Assembly: GCF_000013705.1 (NCBI RefSeq) | Contig: NC_007947.1 | Coordinates: 2,728,001 to 2,792,000 of the forward strand | Origin: Methylobacillus flagellatus KT | GTDB lineage: Bacteria; Pseudomonadota; Gammaproteobacteria; Burkholderiales; Methylophilaceae | Direction of reading: 5' to 3' | DNA length: 64,000 nucleotides | Shown here: piece by piece, positions 50,049 to 59,082 of the stretch | How the letters are laid out: each line of letters starts with the position of its first letter | How positions within the stretch are numbered: position 1 is the stretch's first letter | The notes under the pieces: model-generated | The model's input: only the letters and a program-made list of their open reading frames with translations | The model's database searches: none | What the model was told of the DNA's origin: nothing | Program-made: the position numbers and the translations under genes

Positions 50049-51308
50049 TCACCCCAGCACGTCGTGCCAGATGTTCACGGCCCAGGCGCGTGCCTCACGC
50101 GCTTCCTCCACCGACCTTGCATGTGACACGCCGCCCCCCGGCGCCGGCTTCATTTCCCCGCTGTTCGCGTCATAGCGATAGACATTGGCCACGTGCATGG
50201 CCTCTTCTGCGCTGACATAGCTATAGCAGGTATTGGCAAACACCGGCGTGGGATCGGGTTCCTCACCGGCCAGGAGGGCAATGATCGCGCTGGCGCAGAC
50301 CTTGGCTTCGGAAGTCGCGATATGCGCCGATTTCGGCAGGCCGGAATCCAGCGCGTCGCCAAGGATGTGCACATGACGCGCCTTCCGCGATTCGTAGGTG
50401 ACGTAATCGACATCACACCAGCGCCCATCCGCATTGCCGAAGCCGTTGTCCAAGGCCAGCCGGCCCGCGGTCTGCGGCGGGATCAGGTTCAGCACGTCGA
50501 ACTTGATCCGCTCAAAAGTGGTGTCAAGTGTACCTTTGCCCGGGTCTATGTCTTTCAATTCGCTTGAGGCGTGATATTCGACCAGCCCCGGATAAAGTTC
50601 GGACCAGGCTTTCTCGAACAGCGCGCGTTTGGAAGTGATGGCGGGATTGGCGTCCAGCACCAGCACCTTGGAGCGCGGCTTGTGCCGCTGCAGGTAATAG
50701 GCCGCCTGGCATGCCCGTTCATAAGGGCCTGGCGGGCAACGATAAGGCAGTGCCGGCACGGTGATCACGAACACACCGCCGTCGGGCATGGCCTGCAATT
50801 GCTGCCGCAGGGCAACCGTTTGCTGGCCCGCCTTCCAGGCATGCAGGAAACGCGACTGCAAATCCATGCCCGCCAGGGCGTTGAGGTGGCTGTAGTCGAA
50901 ACTGACCCCCGGCGCCAGCACCAGCCTGTCATAGGCGATATGACTGCCGTCGTCCAACCGGATGCTACGCCTGTGCGCATCGACGCCAGTAACGCTGGCC
51001 TGCCGCATCTGGACGCCGTGGTGCTGCACCAATTGATCGTAAGAATGGGAAATTTCCTGCATCTGCCTGCTGCCGCCCAACACCAGGTTGCTCGCGGGGC
51101 AGGAGACGAAGGTCTGGGCCGGCTCGATCAGGATGACCTCGATACCGCCTTGGCTCCACACGCGCAGATACTTCGCCACAGTGGCGCCGGCAAACCCGGC
51201 ACCCACCACCACCACACGCGGCGCGCCTGCCGCTGAGGCAAAACTGCGCCAGGAAGCAGGAAGCAGCAGGCCGGCCAATGCCAGCTTGTTGAAGCTGCGA
51301 CGCTTCAT
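50049..51308 (-). CDS. fccB: Flavocytochrome c sulfide dehydrogenase, flavoprotein subunit
   Basis: The 419-residue flavoprotein begins with a twin-Arg-like signal (MKRRSFNKLALAGLLLPASW) and a dinucleotide motif VVVGAGFAGATVAKYL. Cys70 in SCPASN aligns with the cysteine that covalently holds FAD in FccB (Cys42 after removing a ~28-residue signal). Cys191 in YRCPPGPYERA and the Cys in NTCYSYVS fit the redox disulfide. FccB oxidises sulfide to sulfur and passes electrons to its cytochrome partner in the periplasm. The cytochrome gene overlaps it by four bases upstream, and a SoxYZ-like gene precedes that. Confidence 0.92.
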   Translation of the reverse strand: MKRRSFNKLALAGLLLPASWRSFASAAGAPRVVVVGAGFAGATVAKYLRVWSQGGIEVILIEPAQTFVSCPASNLVLGGSRQMQEISHSYDQLVQHHGVQMRQASVTGVDAHRRSIRLDDGSHIAYDRLVLAPGVSFDYSHLNALAGMDLQSRFLHAWKAGQQTVALRQQLQAMPDGGVFVITVPALPYRCPPGPYERACQAAYYLQRHKPRSKVLVLDANPAITSKRALFEKAWSELYPGLVEYHASSELKDIDPGKGTLDTTFERIKFDVLNLIPPQTAGRLALDNGFGNADGRWCDVDYVTYESRKARHVHILGDALDSGLPKSAHIATSEAKVCASAIIALLAGEEPDPTPVFANTCYSYVSAEEAMHVANVYRYDANSGEMKPAPGGGVSHARSVEEAREARAWAVNIWHDVLG

Positions 51309-51655
51309 TGCGTCCCCGCCTGTTGCCGGTATTCACGACAAGTCGCTGTCTCGGGAGCGGTGCAGGCAAAATAGCCGGCCAAGCCGACAATTTCTTCCCA
51401 TTCCAATCCCTTGGCATGCTGGTTCATCACGCTGCCGTCATCCTGCATATCGCGGTATTGCCGCATCTTGTCGAGGAAACGCCCGGCAGGCATGCCGGCC
51501 AGACTGGGAATCTCGCCACGGCTCTTACCCTCATACCCATGGCACGCCGCGCAGGAAGCCGCCAGTGTGCGGATATGATGGCTGGCCGGACCAGCCGATG
51601 TCGCCACCGGCATGAGATAGCCCATTCCCAACAGGCCGATCAGGAAAAGCCGCAT
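51305..51655 (-). CDS. Monoheme cytochrome c subunit of flavocytochrome c
   Basis: From ATG 51655 this is a 116-residue secreted cytochrome: signal MRLFLIGLLGMGYLMPVATSA, one heme site CAACH at 35-39, and a possible Met ligand in the DMQDDGSVMNQHA region. A Cys pair (CTAPETATC) sits near the C-terminus. The frame continues upstream to 51766, but only the shorter start gives a proper signal peptide. It is coupled to fccB by a four-base overlap. FccA can be diheme or monoheme; this one has a single CxxCH. Confidence 0.88.
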   Translation of the reverse strand: MRLFLIGLLGMGYLMPVATSAGPASHHIRTLAASCAACHGYEGKSRGEIPSLAGMPAGRFLDKMRQYRDMQDDGSVMNQHAKGLEWEEIVGLAGYFACTAPETATCREYRQQAGTQ

Positions 51656-51917
51656 CAGGATGCCGCTATGACCAAGCAGAAATGGATTGCATGGCATCGC
51701 GACCCAAGCTGCCCGCTCCTGGGATTTCCCGTTCGATGATGCATGTCGGCATGGTTCCTCCTTCAATGATGAGGTGATGATGCGATTGTGGCCGACTTAA
51801 AACCGCTAAGGCCCTGTAGTGAAGCGACACTGGCCGAGGACTCAGCCATGGGCAGCCCGTGAAAGGCAGCGCCATATCATCGCAGCGCAACTCCGCCATC
51901 AAGATAAAGTAGTGGTG

Positions 51918-52712
51918 CTAAAGCCTGACGTCCAGGCTGTGGGTGAACTCGTTGTCTTCATTATCGCGGATAGTGACCGTGAGCGTGCCATCCCCCTTGG
52001 CAGTGAACGGCAGGCGGAGGTTGGGGTCTTCGCTGATGCCGATGTAAGTATCCGCGGCCAGCACCGGCTCGCCATTGTACCGTACGTCAATCTTGCTGAT
52101 ATAGAATGCGGGGCGGAAGCCCTGCGATACCAGGTCGCGCTGCAAGCCCGTGAACATCGGGTGCTTGATTTGCAGCCTGGCATAGCGCAGGTCGCCCTCG
52201 GCAGCTTCGTTATCCAGCGCCAGGCGCATCTTGCCCGCATTCTGCCGGGCTTCCTTCTCATCCCCGTCTATCGTGCCGCCGCACCCGCCGCTCGCCCTGA
52301 TCTTCGCAGCATTGACATACCATTGACCATCGCTGGTCTCGGCCACCACATGCACCAGGGAATCCGTCTCCAGGCGAATACGCGTCGCCAGCTCCGCCTT
52401 GCCGCTGTGCGGGGTGAAATGGAAGACGGCGGCAAGCGGTACCGGGTTGGCATCGACGATCACCGACACCGACTTCACGTATTTATCCTGCCCCTGGGGA
52501 TGATCAATGGAAAACGCAAACGGCACCTGTGCGCCGCTTTCTGCCCGCCTGGGCGCGGTGATCTTGATCAGGTCGCTTTGCTGCAGGGTCTTTCCGGGAA
52601 ACAAGTCACGCTGCATGCTCTGCCATTTCTCGTCCGTGACTTCTGCCGTGGCAGCCAGGGAACATGCCAGGCCCAGTGCGCACAATACTCCCGACAGCCA
52701 GTGTATCCTCAT
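51918..52712 (-). CDS. Quinoprotein-dehydrogenase-associated SoxYZ-like carrier
   Basis: From ATG 52712 this is a 264-residue secreted protein: signal peptide RIHWLSGVLCALGLACSLAATAE, an N-terminal SoxY-like domain with SVSVIVDANPVPLAA and HFTPHSGKAELATRIRLETDSLVHVVAE, the carrier motif GGCGG at 142-146 (Cys144), then a SoxZ-like C-terminal domain (KHPMFTGLQRD...ADTYIGISEDPNLRL). SoxYZ carries sulfur intermediates on that cysteine; fused versions are known beside PQQ-dependent alcohol dehydrogenases of methylotrophs, role unsettled. ATG 52724 is also in frame. It heads the SoxYZ-cytochrome-FccB set, with 262 bases to the cytochrome start, and is divergent from a TetR gene. Confidence 0.88.
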   Translation of the reverse strand: MRIHWLSGVLCALGLACSLAATAEVTDEKWQSMQRDLFPGKTLQQSDLIKITAPRRAESGAQVPFAFSIDHPQGQDKYVKSVSVIVDANPVPLAAVFHFTPHSGKAELATRIRLETDSLVHVVAETSDGQWYVNAAKIRASGGCGGTIDGDEKEARQNAGKMRLALDNEAAEGDLRYARLQIKHPMFTGLQRDLVSQGFRPAFYISKIDVRYNGEPVLAADTYIGISEDPNLRLPFTAKGDGTLTVTIRDNEDNEFTHSLDVRL

Positions 52713-52737
52713 TGCTTTATCCATTTCATCGTATAGA

Positions 52738-52755
52738 ATACCAACCAGTTGGTAT
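52738..52755. promoter_or_regulatory. Perfect palindrome, candidate TetR operator
   Basis: ATACCAAC and GTTGGTAT flank CA in the 123-base region between the SoxYZ-like gene and the divergent TetR gene. A partial repeat (GGTATGCCGGTATAC) follows. The dyad's length and shape fit a TetR dimer, and it sits close to the SoxYZ-like start, so repression of that gene is plausible. Confidence 0.72.
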
Positions 52756-52835
52756 GGTATGCCGGTATACAGATTTGTCAATAGCCTCCGCCGCGCTACC
52801 CACCCATCAGATGAGGACGACCACGGAATATCCCT

Positions 52836-53471
52836 ATGTCCAGCCAGACCCATGCCTCCACACGTGAACGCATCCTGCATATCGCCAGGGATCTGATCTT
52901 CGCGCGCGGATTTTCTGCCATGTCAATCGACATGATTTGCGGCCAGGCCGGTATCACCAAGGGCGGGTTTTTTCACCACTTTCCCAACAAGGAAGCGCTG
53001 GGTGAAGCAGTACTGCAGCAGTTCTGGCAGGATGCGCTGGCACGCCAGCGGCAGATCCTGGAATCTGCCTACCCTACAAAGCTGGACCAGCTTGCCGCCT
53101 ACCTGGAGGATGCCATTTCCACCTACCAGGACCCGCAGTTCAGCCAGGGCTGCATGCTCGCTATCTTCACCATGGGACTGGCCGAGACCAACCCGCGGCT
53201 ATTCCAGGTATCGCAAGAATATTTCCAGGATTGGCGCGGGCAATTGATTGACATGCTCAGCCAGGTCAAGGAAGAACAACATCTTGCAGCATTCGATGAA
53301 ACCGCCTGGGCAGAACTCTATATTGCCACGCTTGAAGGCGCCCTCCTGCTTGCAAAGGCGATGGGCGACACGAAAGTGACCGCTCGCACCCTGTCGCTTT
53401 ACAAGCAGCAATTGCTGGCGGCTGCCACTCAGCCAACCATGGCAAACACCTCAAGCCCACAAAAAAATTAA
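52836..53471 (+). CDS. TetR-family regulator divergent from the SoxYZ/Fcc genes
   Basis: The 211-residue TetR protein has its DNA-binding domain at residues 8-55 (TRERILHIARDLIFARGFSAMSIDMICGQAGITKGGFFHHFPNKEALGEAVL) and a ligand domain with TetR_C-type CMLAIFTMGLAETNP. It could act on the palindrome at 52738-52755. It is also 61 bases before the marR gene on the same strand, but a good promoter lies between, so the two are probably separate. The effector is unknown. Confidence 0.9.
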   Translation: MSSQTHASTRERILHIARDLIFARGFSAMSIDMICGQAGITKGGFFHHFPNKEALGEAVLQQFWQDALARQRQILESAYPTKLDQLAAYLEDAISTYQDPQFSQGCMLAIFTMGLAETNPRLFQVSQEYFQDWRGQLIDMLSQVKEEQHLAAFDETAWAELYIATLEGALLLAKAMGDTKVTARTLSLYKQQLLAAATQPTMANTSSPQKN

Positions 53472-53491
53472 GGTATTATCCCGGTCAGCTA

Positions 53492-53521
53492 TTGACACTC
53501 TCTAAGGTACCTAACTATCAT
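53492..53521 (+). promoter_or_regulatory. Strong sigma-70 promoter with internal palindrome before marR
   Basis: A perfect -35, TTGACA (53492-53497), and a near-perfect -10, TATCAT (53516-53521), are 18 bases apart. The dyad TAAGGTACCTAA (53503-53514) lies between them, where a MarR repressor would block polymerase. The predicted transcription start is only about five bases before the marR ATG, so the leader is very short. Confidence 0.75.
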
Positions 53522-53532
53522 CTGTCCGTACG

Positions 53533-54036
53533 ATGCTACTGATTAAAGAACTGCCGACCTCAGAGTCGCTGAAAAAATTTGCGGGCCATTATCCGGAAGC
53601 CGATATCGTCGCGATCTGGGAGTTCGTCAACATCCTGCGTGCCGCCTCCGATCTATCGGATGCACTGGATAAAATGTTGCAGCAGCATGGACTGCTGCAA
53701 GGTCGCTGGTGGGTACTGGTCCTACTGTTGCGTGAAGACAATCTCAGTTCCTCCCCGTCGGAGCTTGCCGAAAAAGCCGGCGTCACCAAAGCCACGATGA
53801 CTGGCTTCATCGACGGGCTGGAAAGCGAAGGGCTGGTTACCCGCCTCACTGACCGCAAGGACAGGCGCAAGCTCAAGATCAAGCTGACACCGGCAGGGCG
53901 CAAAAAGCTCGACGAGGTCATGCCGGTGTACTACACCAATGTTGCCGCCCTGATGTCCACCTTGTCCCTGCAGCAACGCCAGGATGTGGTTCGCTACATG
54001 CAGACCCTGGGCGCCAACGCCGACATCATCAAGTAA
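53533..54036 (+). CDS. MarR-family regulator of the efflux operon
   Basis: The 167-residue winged-helix protein has the MarR core SSPSELAEKAGVTKATMTGFIDGLESEGLVTRLTDRKDRRKLKIKLTPAGRK (about residues 75-130), with the DxRxx wing. MarR proteins are usually repressors released by phenolic or other small ligands. It is the first gene of marR-outer membrane factor-FUSC-DUF1656-HlyD, and the dyad in its own promoter suggests autorepression of the whole operon. There is no conventional ribosome site. Confidence 0.9.
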   Translation: MLLIKELPTSESLKKFAGHYPEADIVAIWEFVNILRAASDLSDALDKMLQQHGLLQGRWWVLVLLLREDNLSSSPSELAEKAGVTKATMTGFIDGLESEGLVTRLTDRKDRRKLKIKLTPAGRKKLDEVMPVYYTNVAALMSTLSLQQRQDVVRYMQTLGANADIIK

Positions 54037-54087
54037 CACAAGCGCACCAAACCGTTTTTACATTGTTATCCTGGGCGGGAGTCCACC

Positions 54088-55512
54088 ATGCATCGCAACA
54101 TCCTCAAGGCTTTCAGCACTGCTGTCATCGCGGTGCTGCCTGGATGTATGAGCATGTCGGGAATTTCCACCACCGCACAACCTAAAGACACCGCCCAACT
54201 CGAAGCAGGCCACGACATCTCCGAGGCCCGGCACGACCTGCCCTGGCCCGGGGAGGCATGGTGGCAGGTTTTTCAAGACCCGCAGCTCGATGCCCTCGTG
54301 AACCACAGCCTGCAGCAGCATCCGGACATCCGGGCGGCACGCAGCCGGACTGCCATTGCCGAAGCACAGGCCCAGGCCGCTGGCGCCCTGCTCGCCCCGC
54401 AAGCCAGCGCCAACGGCACCTTGGTGCGCGAGCGCTTCACCTCCCTCCAGTTCATCCCGCCCCCGTGGGCAGGACATACGGAATGGAACAACAAAGCCAC
54501 TCTCAATCTCGGCTACGACCTTGACCTTTGGGGACAACGCGCGCAGCAATGGCAGAGCGCGCTCGACCGCACCCAGGCCACTGCGGCGGAAGCGCAGCAG
54601 GTCAAGCTCAGCCTGACCACTGCCCTGGTGATGCAATATATCGCGCTTTCCCGCGCGCATGCGCTGCATGACATCACTCACCACAGGCTGGACATTGCGC
54701 ACCAGCAGCTGGACATCCGCAAGCGCGCGCTGGCCGCTGGGCTGGGCACCGAGATCGAGGTCACCGAGGCGGAATCCCTCATCCCGGCATTGCGGGCGCA
54801 ACTGGAAGCTGGCGACGAGCGCATCACCCTGCTCCGGCAGCAACTTGCAGCCTTGGCGGGCGAAGGGCCGGGTTATGCCGAACGCCTGCATCCGCCCAAA
54901 CTCTCCCTGGATGCCGACATCGGCCTGCCCGATGCCCTGCCTGCCAACCTGGTCGGCCGCCGCCCGGATATCGTCGCGGCAAAATGGCGGATTGAAGCAG
55001 CCCGGCACAATATCGCCAGCGCCAAGGCCGCGTTCTACCCCAACATCAACCTCCTGGGCTTCGTGGGCCTGCAAGCCATGGGCTTCGGCAAGATCCTCAC
55101 CGAAAGCGGCATGGTGGCAGGCGTTGGCCCGGCCCTCTCGCTACCCCTGTTCGATGGCGGACTGCGCCGGGGCAACTTGGCTGCGACGACTGCAGATTAC
55201 GACCTGGCAGTCGAGCAATACAACAGCATCCTGTTGCAGTCCCTGCAGGAAATCAGCGCACAACTCGTTACACTGCGCTCCAACGCAATCCAGCATGCGG
55301 AGCTGCTTGATGCCCTGCGTCTTGCGCAACGGTCCAGAAAGCTTGCCCTGACCCATCACCAGGCCGGGTTGGCCAACTACCTCCAGGTGCTGGAGGCAGA
55401 ACACCACGTGCTCACACAACATGCCGCCCTGGTCGATCTCGAAGCTTCCCGGCTCAGCGCCTATGCAGACCTGATGAAGGCGCTGGGCGGCGGCGCCGGA
55501 CAGCCACAATGA
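54088..55512 (+). CDS. NodT-family outer membrane efflux lipoprotein
   Basis: The 474-residue outer membrane factor has lipobox VLPGC (Cys20), the NodT marker PWPGEAWWQVFQDPQLDALVNHSLQQHPDIRAARSR, and LPANLVGRRPDIVAAKWRIEAARHNIASAKAAFYPNINL in the second repeat. It gives the operon its exit channel. It overlaps the FUSC gene by four bases. E. coli aaeXAB has no such gene, so this operon is a complete version. Confidence 0.92.
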   Translation: MHRNILKAFSTAVIAVLPGCMSMSGISTTAQPKDTAQLEAGHDISEARHDLPWPGEAWWQVFQDPQLDALVNHSLQQHPDIRAARSRTAIAEAQAQAAGALLAPQASANGTLVRERFTSLQFIPPPWAGHTEWNNKATLNLGYDLDLWGQRAQQWQSALDRTQATAAEAQQVKLSLTTALVMQYIALSRAHALHDITHHRLDIAHQQLDIRKRALAAGLGTEIEVTEAESLIPALRAQLEAGDERITLLRQQLAALAGEGPGYAERLHPPKLSLDADIGLPDALPANLVGRRPDIVAAKWRIEAARHNIASAKAAFYPNINLLGFVGLQAMGFGKILTESGMVAGVGPALSLPLFDGGLRRGNLAATTADYDLAVEQYNSILLQSLQEISAQLVTLRSNAIQHAELLDALRLAQRSRKLALTHHQAGLANYLQVLEAEHHVLTQHAALVDLEASRLSAYADLMKALGGGAGQPQ

Positions 55513-57692
55513 GCCGCGGCAATACCGGGCTGGCCTTCATGCGCCGCACGCGCTGGCGCTACATGCTGCTGGGCATGCTGCGGGACTGGGTGCGCGAGGA
55601 TGCCCAAACCCTGATTTATATCGGCAAGGTACTGCTGGCATGCATGCTCGCCATGTGGGTATCACTCAGGTTCGAGCTGGAGCAGCCACGCACCGCGCTG
55701 CTGACTGTCGCCATCGTCATGCAGACCAGGACCAGCATGGTGCTGGCCAAAAGCTACTACCGCTTGATCGGCACCCTGGTCGGCATTGCCACCTCCGTGC
55801 TGCTGGTCGCCCTATTCGCGCAGGAACGCGTGCCCTTTCTCGTCTACCTGTCGCTATGGATCAGTTTCTGCACGGCTGGCTCCATTGTATTTCGGCACCA
55901 CCAGTCCTATGCCTTTGTCCTGGCAGGCTATACGATCTGCATCGTCGGCCTGCCTGCCACGCTCAATCCCGGGCACACCTTCGATATCGCCATGACACGG
56001 CTTTCCGAGATCATGGTCGGGCTTGCGTGTGCCAGCCTGGTGAGCGCGCTCGTGTTTCCCCAGGGGGTCGGCGAGCTCCTGCGCAACGCCGTGCGCAAGC
56101 GTTTCCGCGACTTTTCCCGGCTGCTGTGCAGTCTGAACCGCGAGAAGCTGGATGAACCAGCCGGTCAGGCAGCGACGCTGCGCATGGCGAGCGATATATT
56201 CGAACTGGAAATATTCCATGCCTCCTCATCCATGGAAAGTAGCCACTCCCGTGCCTACCGCGAGCAGCTCAACATGCTGAACTCAGAATTCATGGCGGTC
56301 AGCACCAGTTTTCACTCTTTCGAACAATTGATGCGACGCCTGCATACAAGCGGTCACCCGCAGGTGGTAGACAGCCTGATGGTCCTGTTTGCCCCGATCC
56401 AGTCGGCGGTGCTGACCCACAGGCGTGAAGCGCAGGACGAGCTTGAAGCCAGGCAGGTAGCGCTCACTATCGATGCATTGGTGCAGCGATGGCCCACCCA
56501 CCTGAACGAGGTCAGATCGTCACTGCCCAGCACGCTTACCGATAATGAGAAGCTGGATTTCGCTACCGGGGCGGAGCTGAGTCTGCGCATACTCTCGGAG
56601 CTGCATGCCTATGTTCATACCTACGCCAGCATGCGTAAACCAGAAAAAATGGGCATATCCAAACCCAGGCGCAGCCCGCGACTGGGCATGCACTTTGATC
56701 CGCTGGCCGCCTTGCTGGCAGGATTACGTGGGGGATTGGTGTTTGCGGTGATGTCCTTCCTCTGGATCGCCTGCGACCTGCGATCAGGCATTGAAGCCAT
56801 CACCATCGCCACCATTGCGAGCACGCTGTTCGCCTCATCGCCGGCGCCCGGCAGGACGGTACGCCAATTCATCATCGGCGCTGTGATTGGCACGGCACTG
56901 CTTTATATATGCAACTTCCATCTGCTGACGCAGGCGCAAGGCTTCGTCATGCTAGCGCTGGCATTGTGCCCCGCGATCGCGATCGCGGCCTGGTTCACCA
57001 CCAGGCCTGCCATCGCCGTCATTGGATCGGGCATCTTCATTGTCTTCTTCCTGCACATCGGCTTCAACAACGTGTTTGCCGCCGATCCGGTCAATTTCAT
57101 TAACGAAGCGATCGCGGATCTGCTCGCCATCATGCTGGCAGGCCTCTTCTACAGTCTCATCGACCTGACCAACGACCTGTGGTCCCGCACCCGTGTCGCC
57201 CAGGCGTTGCGTGAGCTAATTCGGGATGCCTGCATCCAGACACCTCCGCCGGCGCGCGCCAAGCTTGAGGCCCATGCGCGGGAACTGCTCCTGCGCATGG
57301 GATCGGCACGCCGCGTGGCAGATGCCAAGGACAAGGAGGTGGTCGACTGGTTGCTGTCCACCCTGGAAATCAGCCAGGCCGTCATCGCACTACGTTTGGA
57401 ATTAGACCGCACTGACGACGCCATCATTCGCAGCTCCATCGACCAAAGCCTGCTGCAACTGGCCCGGCTGTTCGCACAGCCCAGCAGCACGTTGCGGAGA
57501 AGCGCCATCACCTCGATCGCTGCCAGTATCGAATATCTGCAATCCAAGGCTCCCTTAGGCATCCCCAATCATGGGCAATTGCTCACCATGCTGCACTTCA
57601 TCCATGGGGCGCTCCTGGACAAGGACTCGGTGCTCACACCCATCGCGCCGCTGGAGGATTCATCCATACCCGGAGCGCTGCGCCATGCCTAG
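55509..57692 (+). CDS. FUSC-family inner membrane efflux protein (AaeB-like)
   Basis: The 727-residue inner membrane protein has two blocks of about five to six helices (roughly residues 30-190 and 400-550), each followed by a soluble helical part, the layout of AaeB/fusaric-acid-resistance proteins. ERPRTALLTVAIVMQT-like EQPRTALLTVAIVMQTRTSMVLAKSYYRLIGTLVG is a typical FUSC segment. These proteins export aromatic carboxylic acids with a HlyD-type adaptor. It overlaps its neighbours on both sides (four bases before, eight after). Confidence 0.88.
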   Translation: MSRGNTGLAFMRRTRWRYMLLGMLRDWVREDAQTLIYIGKVLLACMLAMWVSLRFELEQPRTALLTVAIVMQTRTSMVLAKSYYRLIGTLVGIATSVLLVALFAQERVPFLVYLSLWISFCTAGSIVFRHHQSYAFVLAGYTICIVGLPATLNPGHTFDIAMTRLSEIMVGLACASLVSALVFPQGVGELLRNAVRKRFRDFSRLLCSLNREKLDEPAGQAATLRMASDIFELEIFHASSSMESSHSRAYREQLNMLNSEFMAVSTSFHSFEQLMRRLHTSGHPQVVDSLMVLFAPIQSAVLTHRREAQDELEARQVALTIDALVQRWPTHLNEVRSSLPSTLTDNEKLDFATGAELSLRILSELHAYVHTYASMRKPEKMGISKPRRSPRLGMHFDPLAALLAGLRGGLVFAVMSFLWIACDLRSGIEAITIATIASTLFASSPAPGRTVRQFIIGAVIGTALLYICNFHLLTQAQGFVMLALALCPAIAIAAWFTTRPAIAVIGSGIFIVFFLHIGFNNVFAADPVNFINEAIADLLAIMLAGLFYSLIDLTNDLWSRTRVAQALRELIRDACIQTPPPARAKLEAHARELLLRMGSARRVADAKDKEVVDWLLSTLEISQAVIALRLELDRTDDAIIRSSIDQSLLQLARLFAQPSSTLRRSAITSIAASIEYLQSKAPLGIPNHGQLLTMLHFIHGALLDKDSVLTPIAPLEDSSIPGALRHA

Positions 57693-57882
57693 AGAACTCG
57701 CCTTTCTCGATGCCTTGATGCCCACCCTGGTGCTGGCTTTCCTGGCCGCATTGATGCTGTATTGGCTGCTGGACAAGGCCCTGTTGTGGCTAGGCACCTA
57801 TCAATTCATCTGGTATCGGGCACTGTTCCGCCTGGGCCTGTTTGTCTGCCTGTTCTGTTCGCTCGGGCTACTGATCTACTGA
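57685..57882 (+). CDS. DUF1656 small membrane protein (AaeX-like)
   Basis: The 65-residue protein starts at ATG 57685 inside the end of the FUSC gene. It has two predicted membrane helices and the family opening PRELAFLDALMPTLVLAFLAALMLYWLLDKALLWLG. AaeX/DUF1656 proteins accompany FUSC-HlyD exporters; their role is not known. A longer frame from 57571 exists, but it only re-reads the FUSC gene. Confidence 0.85.
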   Translation: MPRELAFLDALMPTLVLAFLAALMLYWLLDKALLWLGTYQFIWYRALFRLGLFVCLFCSLGLLIY

Positions 57883-57893
57883 CTGGAATGCAT

Positions 57894-58796
57894 ATGAAAG
57901 ACCTTTACAAGCACATCCTGCGTATTTCTCTCACACTACTCGTCGTGGTGACCGCCGTGATCATGGGGCACATGCTCTGGGTACGCTACATGGACTCGCC
58001 ATGGACACGTGACGGCAGGGTGCGTGCCGATGTCGTCAATATCGCCAGCGACGTCTCCGGCCTGGTCACCGAAGTCGTGGTGCACGACAACCAGTTCGTG
58101 AAAAAAGGCGACGTATTGTTCCGTATCGACGCCGAGCGCTACCACCATGCCCTGGAAGAGGCAGAAGCCAAGCTGGAGCAGCGCAAGATCAACCTCGCCC
58201 TCAAACGGGGGCAGTCCACGCGGCGCGCCATGCTCGACGACCAGGTGATTTCACGCGAGGACCGGGAGGATTCCGACCTGATCACGCTGGCAGCCAAGGC
58301 TGACCTTGACCAAGCCCGTGCCGAACTCGGCCATGCCAGACTCAACCTCGAGCGCACCGAGGTGCGGGCGCCTGTCGACGGCTGGGTATCCAACCTGCTG
58401 GTGCGGCCAGGAGATTATGCCCAGGCGGGCGAAGCCAAGCTCGCGTTGATCGACCAGAAATCCTACTGGGTCTACGGCTACTTCGAAGAGCACAAGCTCG
58501 CCCTCATCCATGTGAACGACCCGGCGGAAATCCGCATGCTGGGCACCGACTTCGTCCTGCACGGGCATGTCGAAAGCCTCGCGCGCGGCATCACCGACCG
58601 CGACAACCCAACCGATGTCAGGCTGCTAGCCAACGTCAACCCAAGCTTCAACTGGGTGCGCCTGGCCCAGCGCGTGCCGGTGCGCATCCATATCGACGAC
58701 ATTCCCGAAAACGCCGTGCTGGTCGCCGGCATGACCTGCTCAGTGATCATACATCCCGTCGTAAAAGCCACTAAAACGGCCATGCCCCCTGCTTGA
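57894..58796 (+). CDS. HlyD-family efflux adaptor (AaeA-like)
   Basis: The 300-residue adaptor has one N-terminal membrane helix (about residues 9-27), then YMDSPWTRDGRVRADVVNIASDVSGLVTEVVVHDNQFVKKGDVLFRID, the hallmark of AaeA/EmrA-type adaptors, a short helical hairpin (about residues 85-150) and a beta barrel with VYGYFEEHKL. ATG 57894 has GGA seven bases upstream. It couples the FUSC protein to the outer membrane factor. It is the last gene of the operon, 11 bases after DUF1656. Confidence 0.9.
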   Translation: MKDLYKHILRISLTLLVVVTAVIMGHMLWVRYMDSPWTRDGRVRADVVNIASDVSGLVTEVVVHDNQFVKKGDVLFRIDAERYHHALEEAEAKLEQRKINLALKRGQSTRRAMLDDQVISREDREDSDLITLAAKADLDQARAELGHARLNLERTEVRAPVDGWVSNLLVRPGDYAQAGEAKLALIDQKSYWVYGYFEEHKLALIHVNDPAEIRMLGTDFVLHGHVESLARGITDRDNPTDVRLLANVNPSFNWVRLAQRVPVRIHIDDIPENAVLVAGMTCSVIIHPVVKATKTAMPPA

Positions 58797-58887
58797 TTTC
58801 TCCCACAGCAAGAAGAGACATTGGCTGACTGCCATACACCTCACATTTGCGCACACTGAACGCTCCCAGGATTGCAGGAGAAGCGTC

Positions 58888-59082
58888 ATGCCAGCAAAAT
58901 CCAAGGCACAGCAAATGGCTGCCGGTGCCGCGCTCGCAGCCAAACGTGGAGAAGCCAGCAAAAAAGACCTGAAGGGAGCTTCACGGAGCATGGTCGAGAG
59001 CATGAGTGAACAGGAACTTGAGAAGCTCGCCTCCACCAAGCACAAGGGCAAGCCATACAAAGTGGAGCGCGATAGCCACTGA
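58888..59082 (+). CDS. Small basic protein, DUF3008-like
   Basis: The 64-residue Lys/Ala/Ser-rich protein (MPAKSKAQQMAAGAALAAKRG...LKGASRSMVESMSEQELEKLASTKHKGKP) matches the small DUF3008 family of unknown function. A strong ribosome site, GGAGAAGCGTC, precedes the ATG. It is monocistronic, between the efflux operon and the sensor kinase. The 203 bases after it hold the kinase promoter region but no recognised site. Confidence 0.8.
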   Translation: MPAKSKAQQMAAGAALAAKRGEASKKDLKGASRSMVESMSEQELEKLASTKHKGKPYKVERDSH

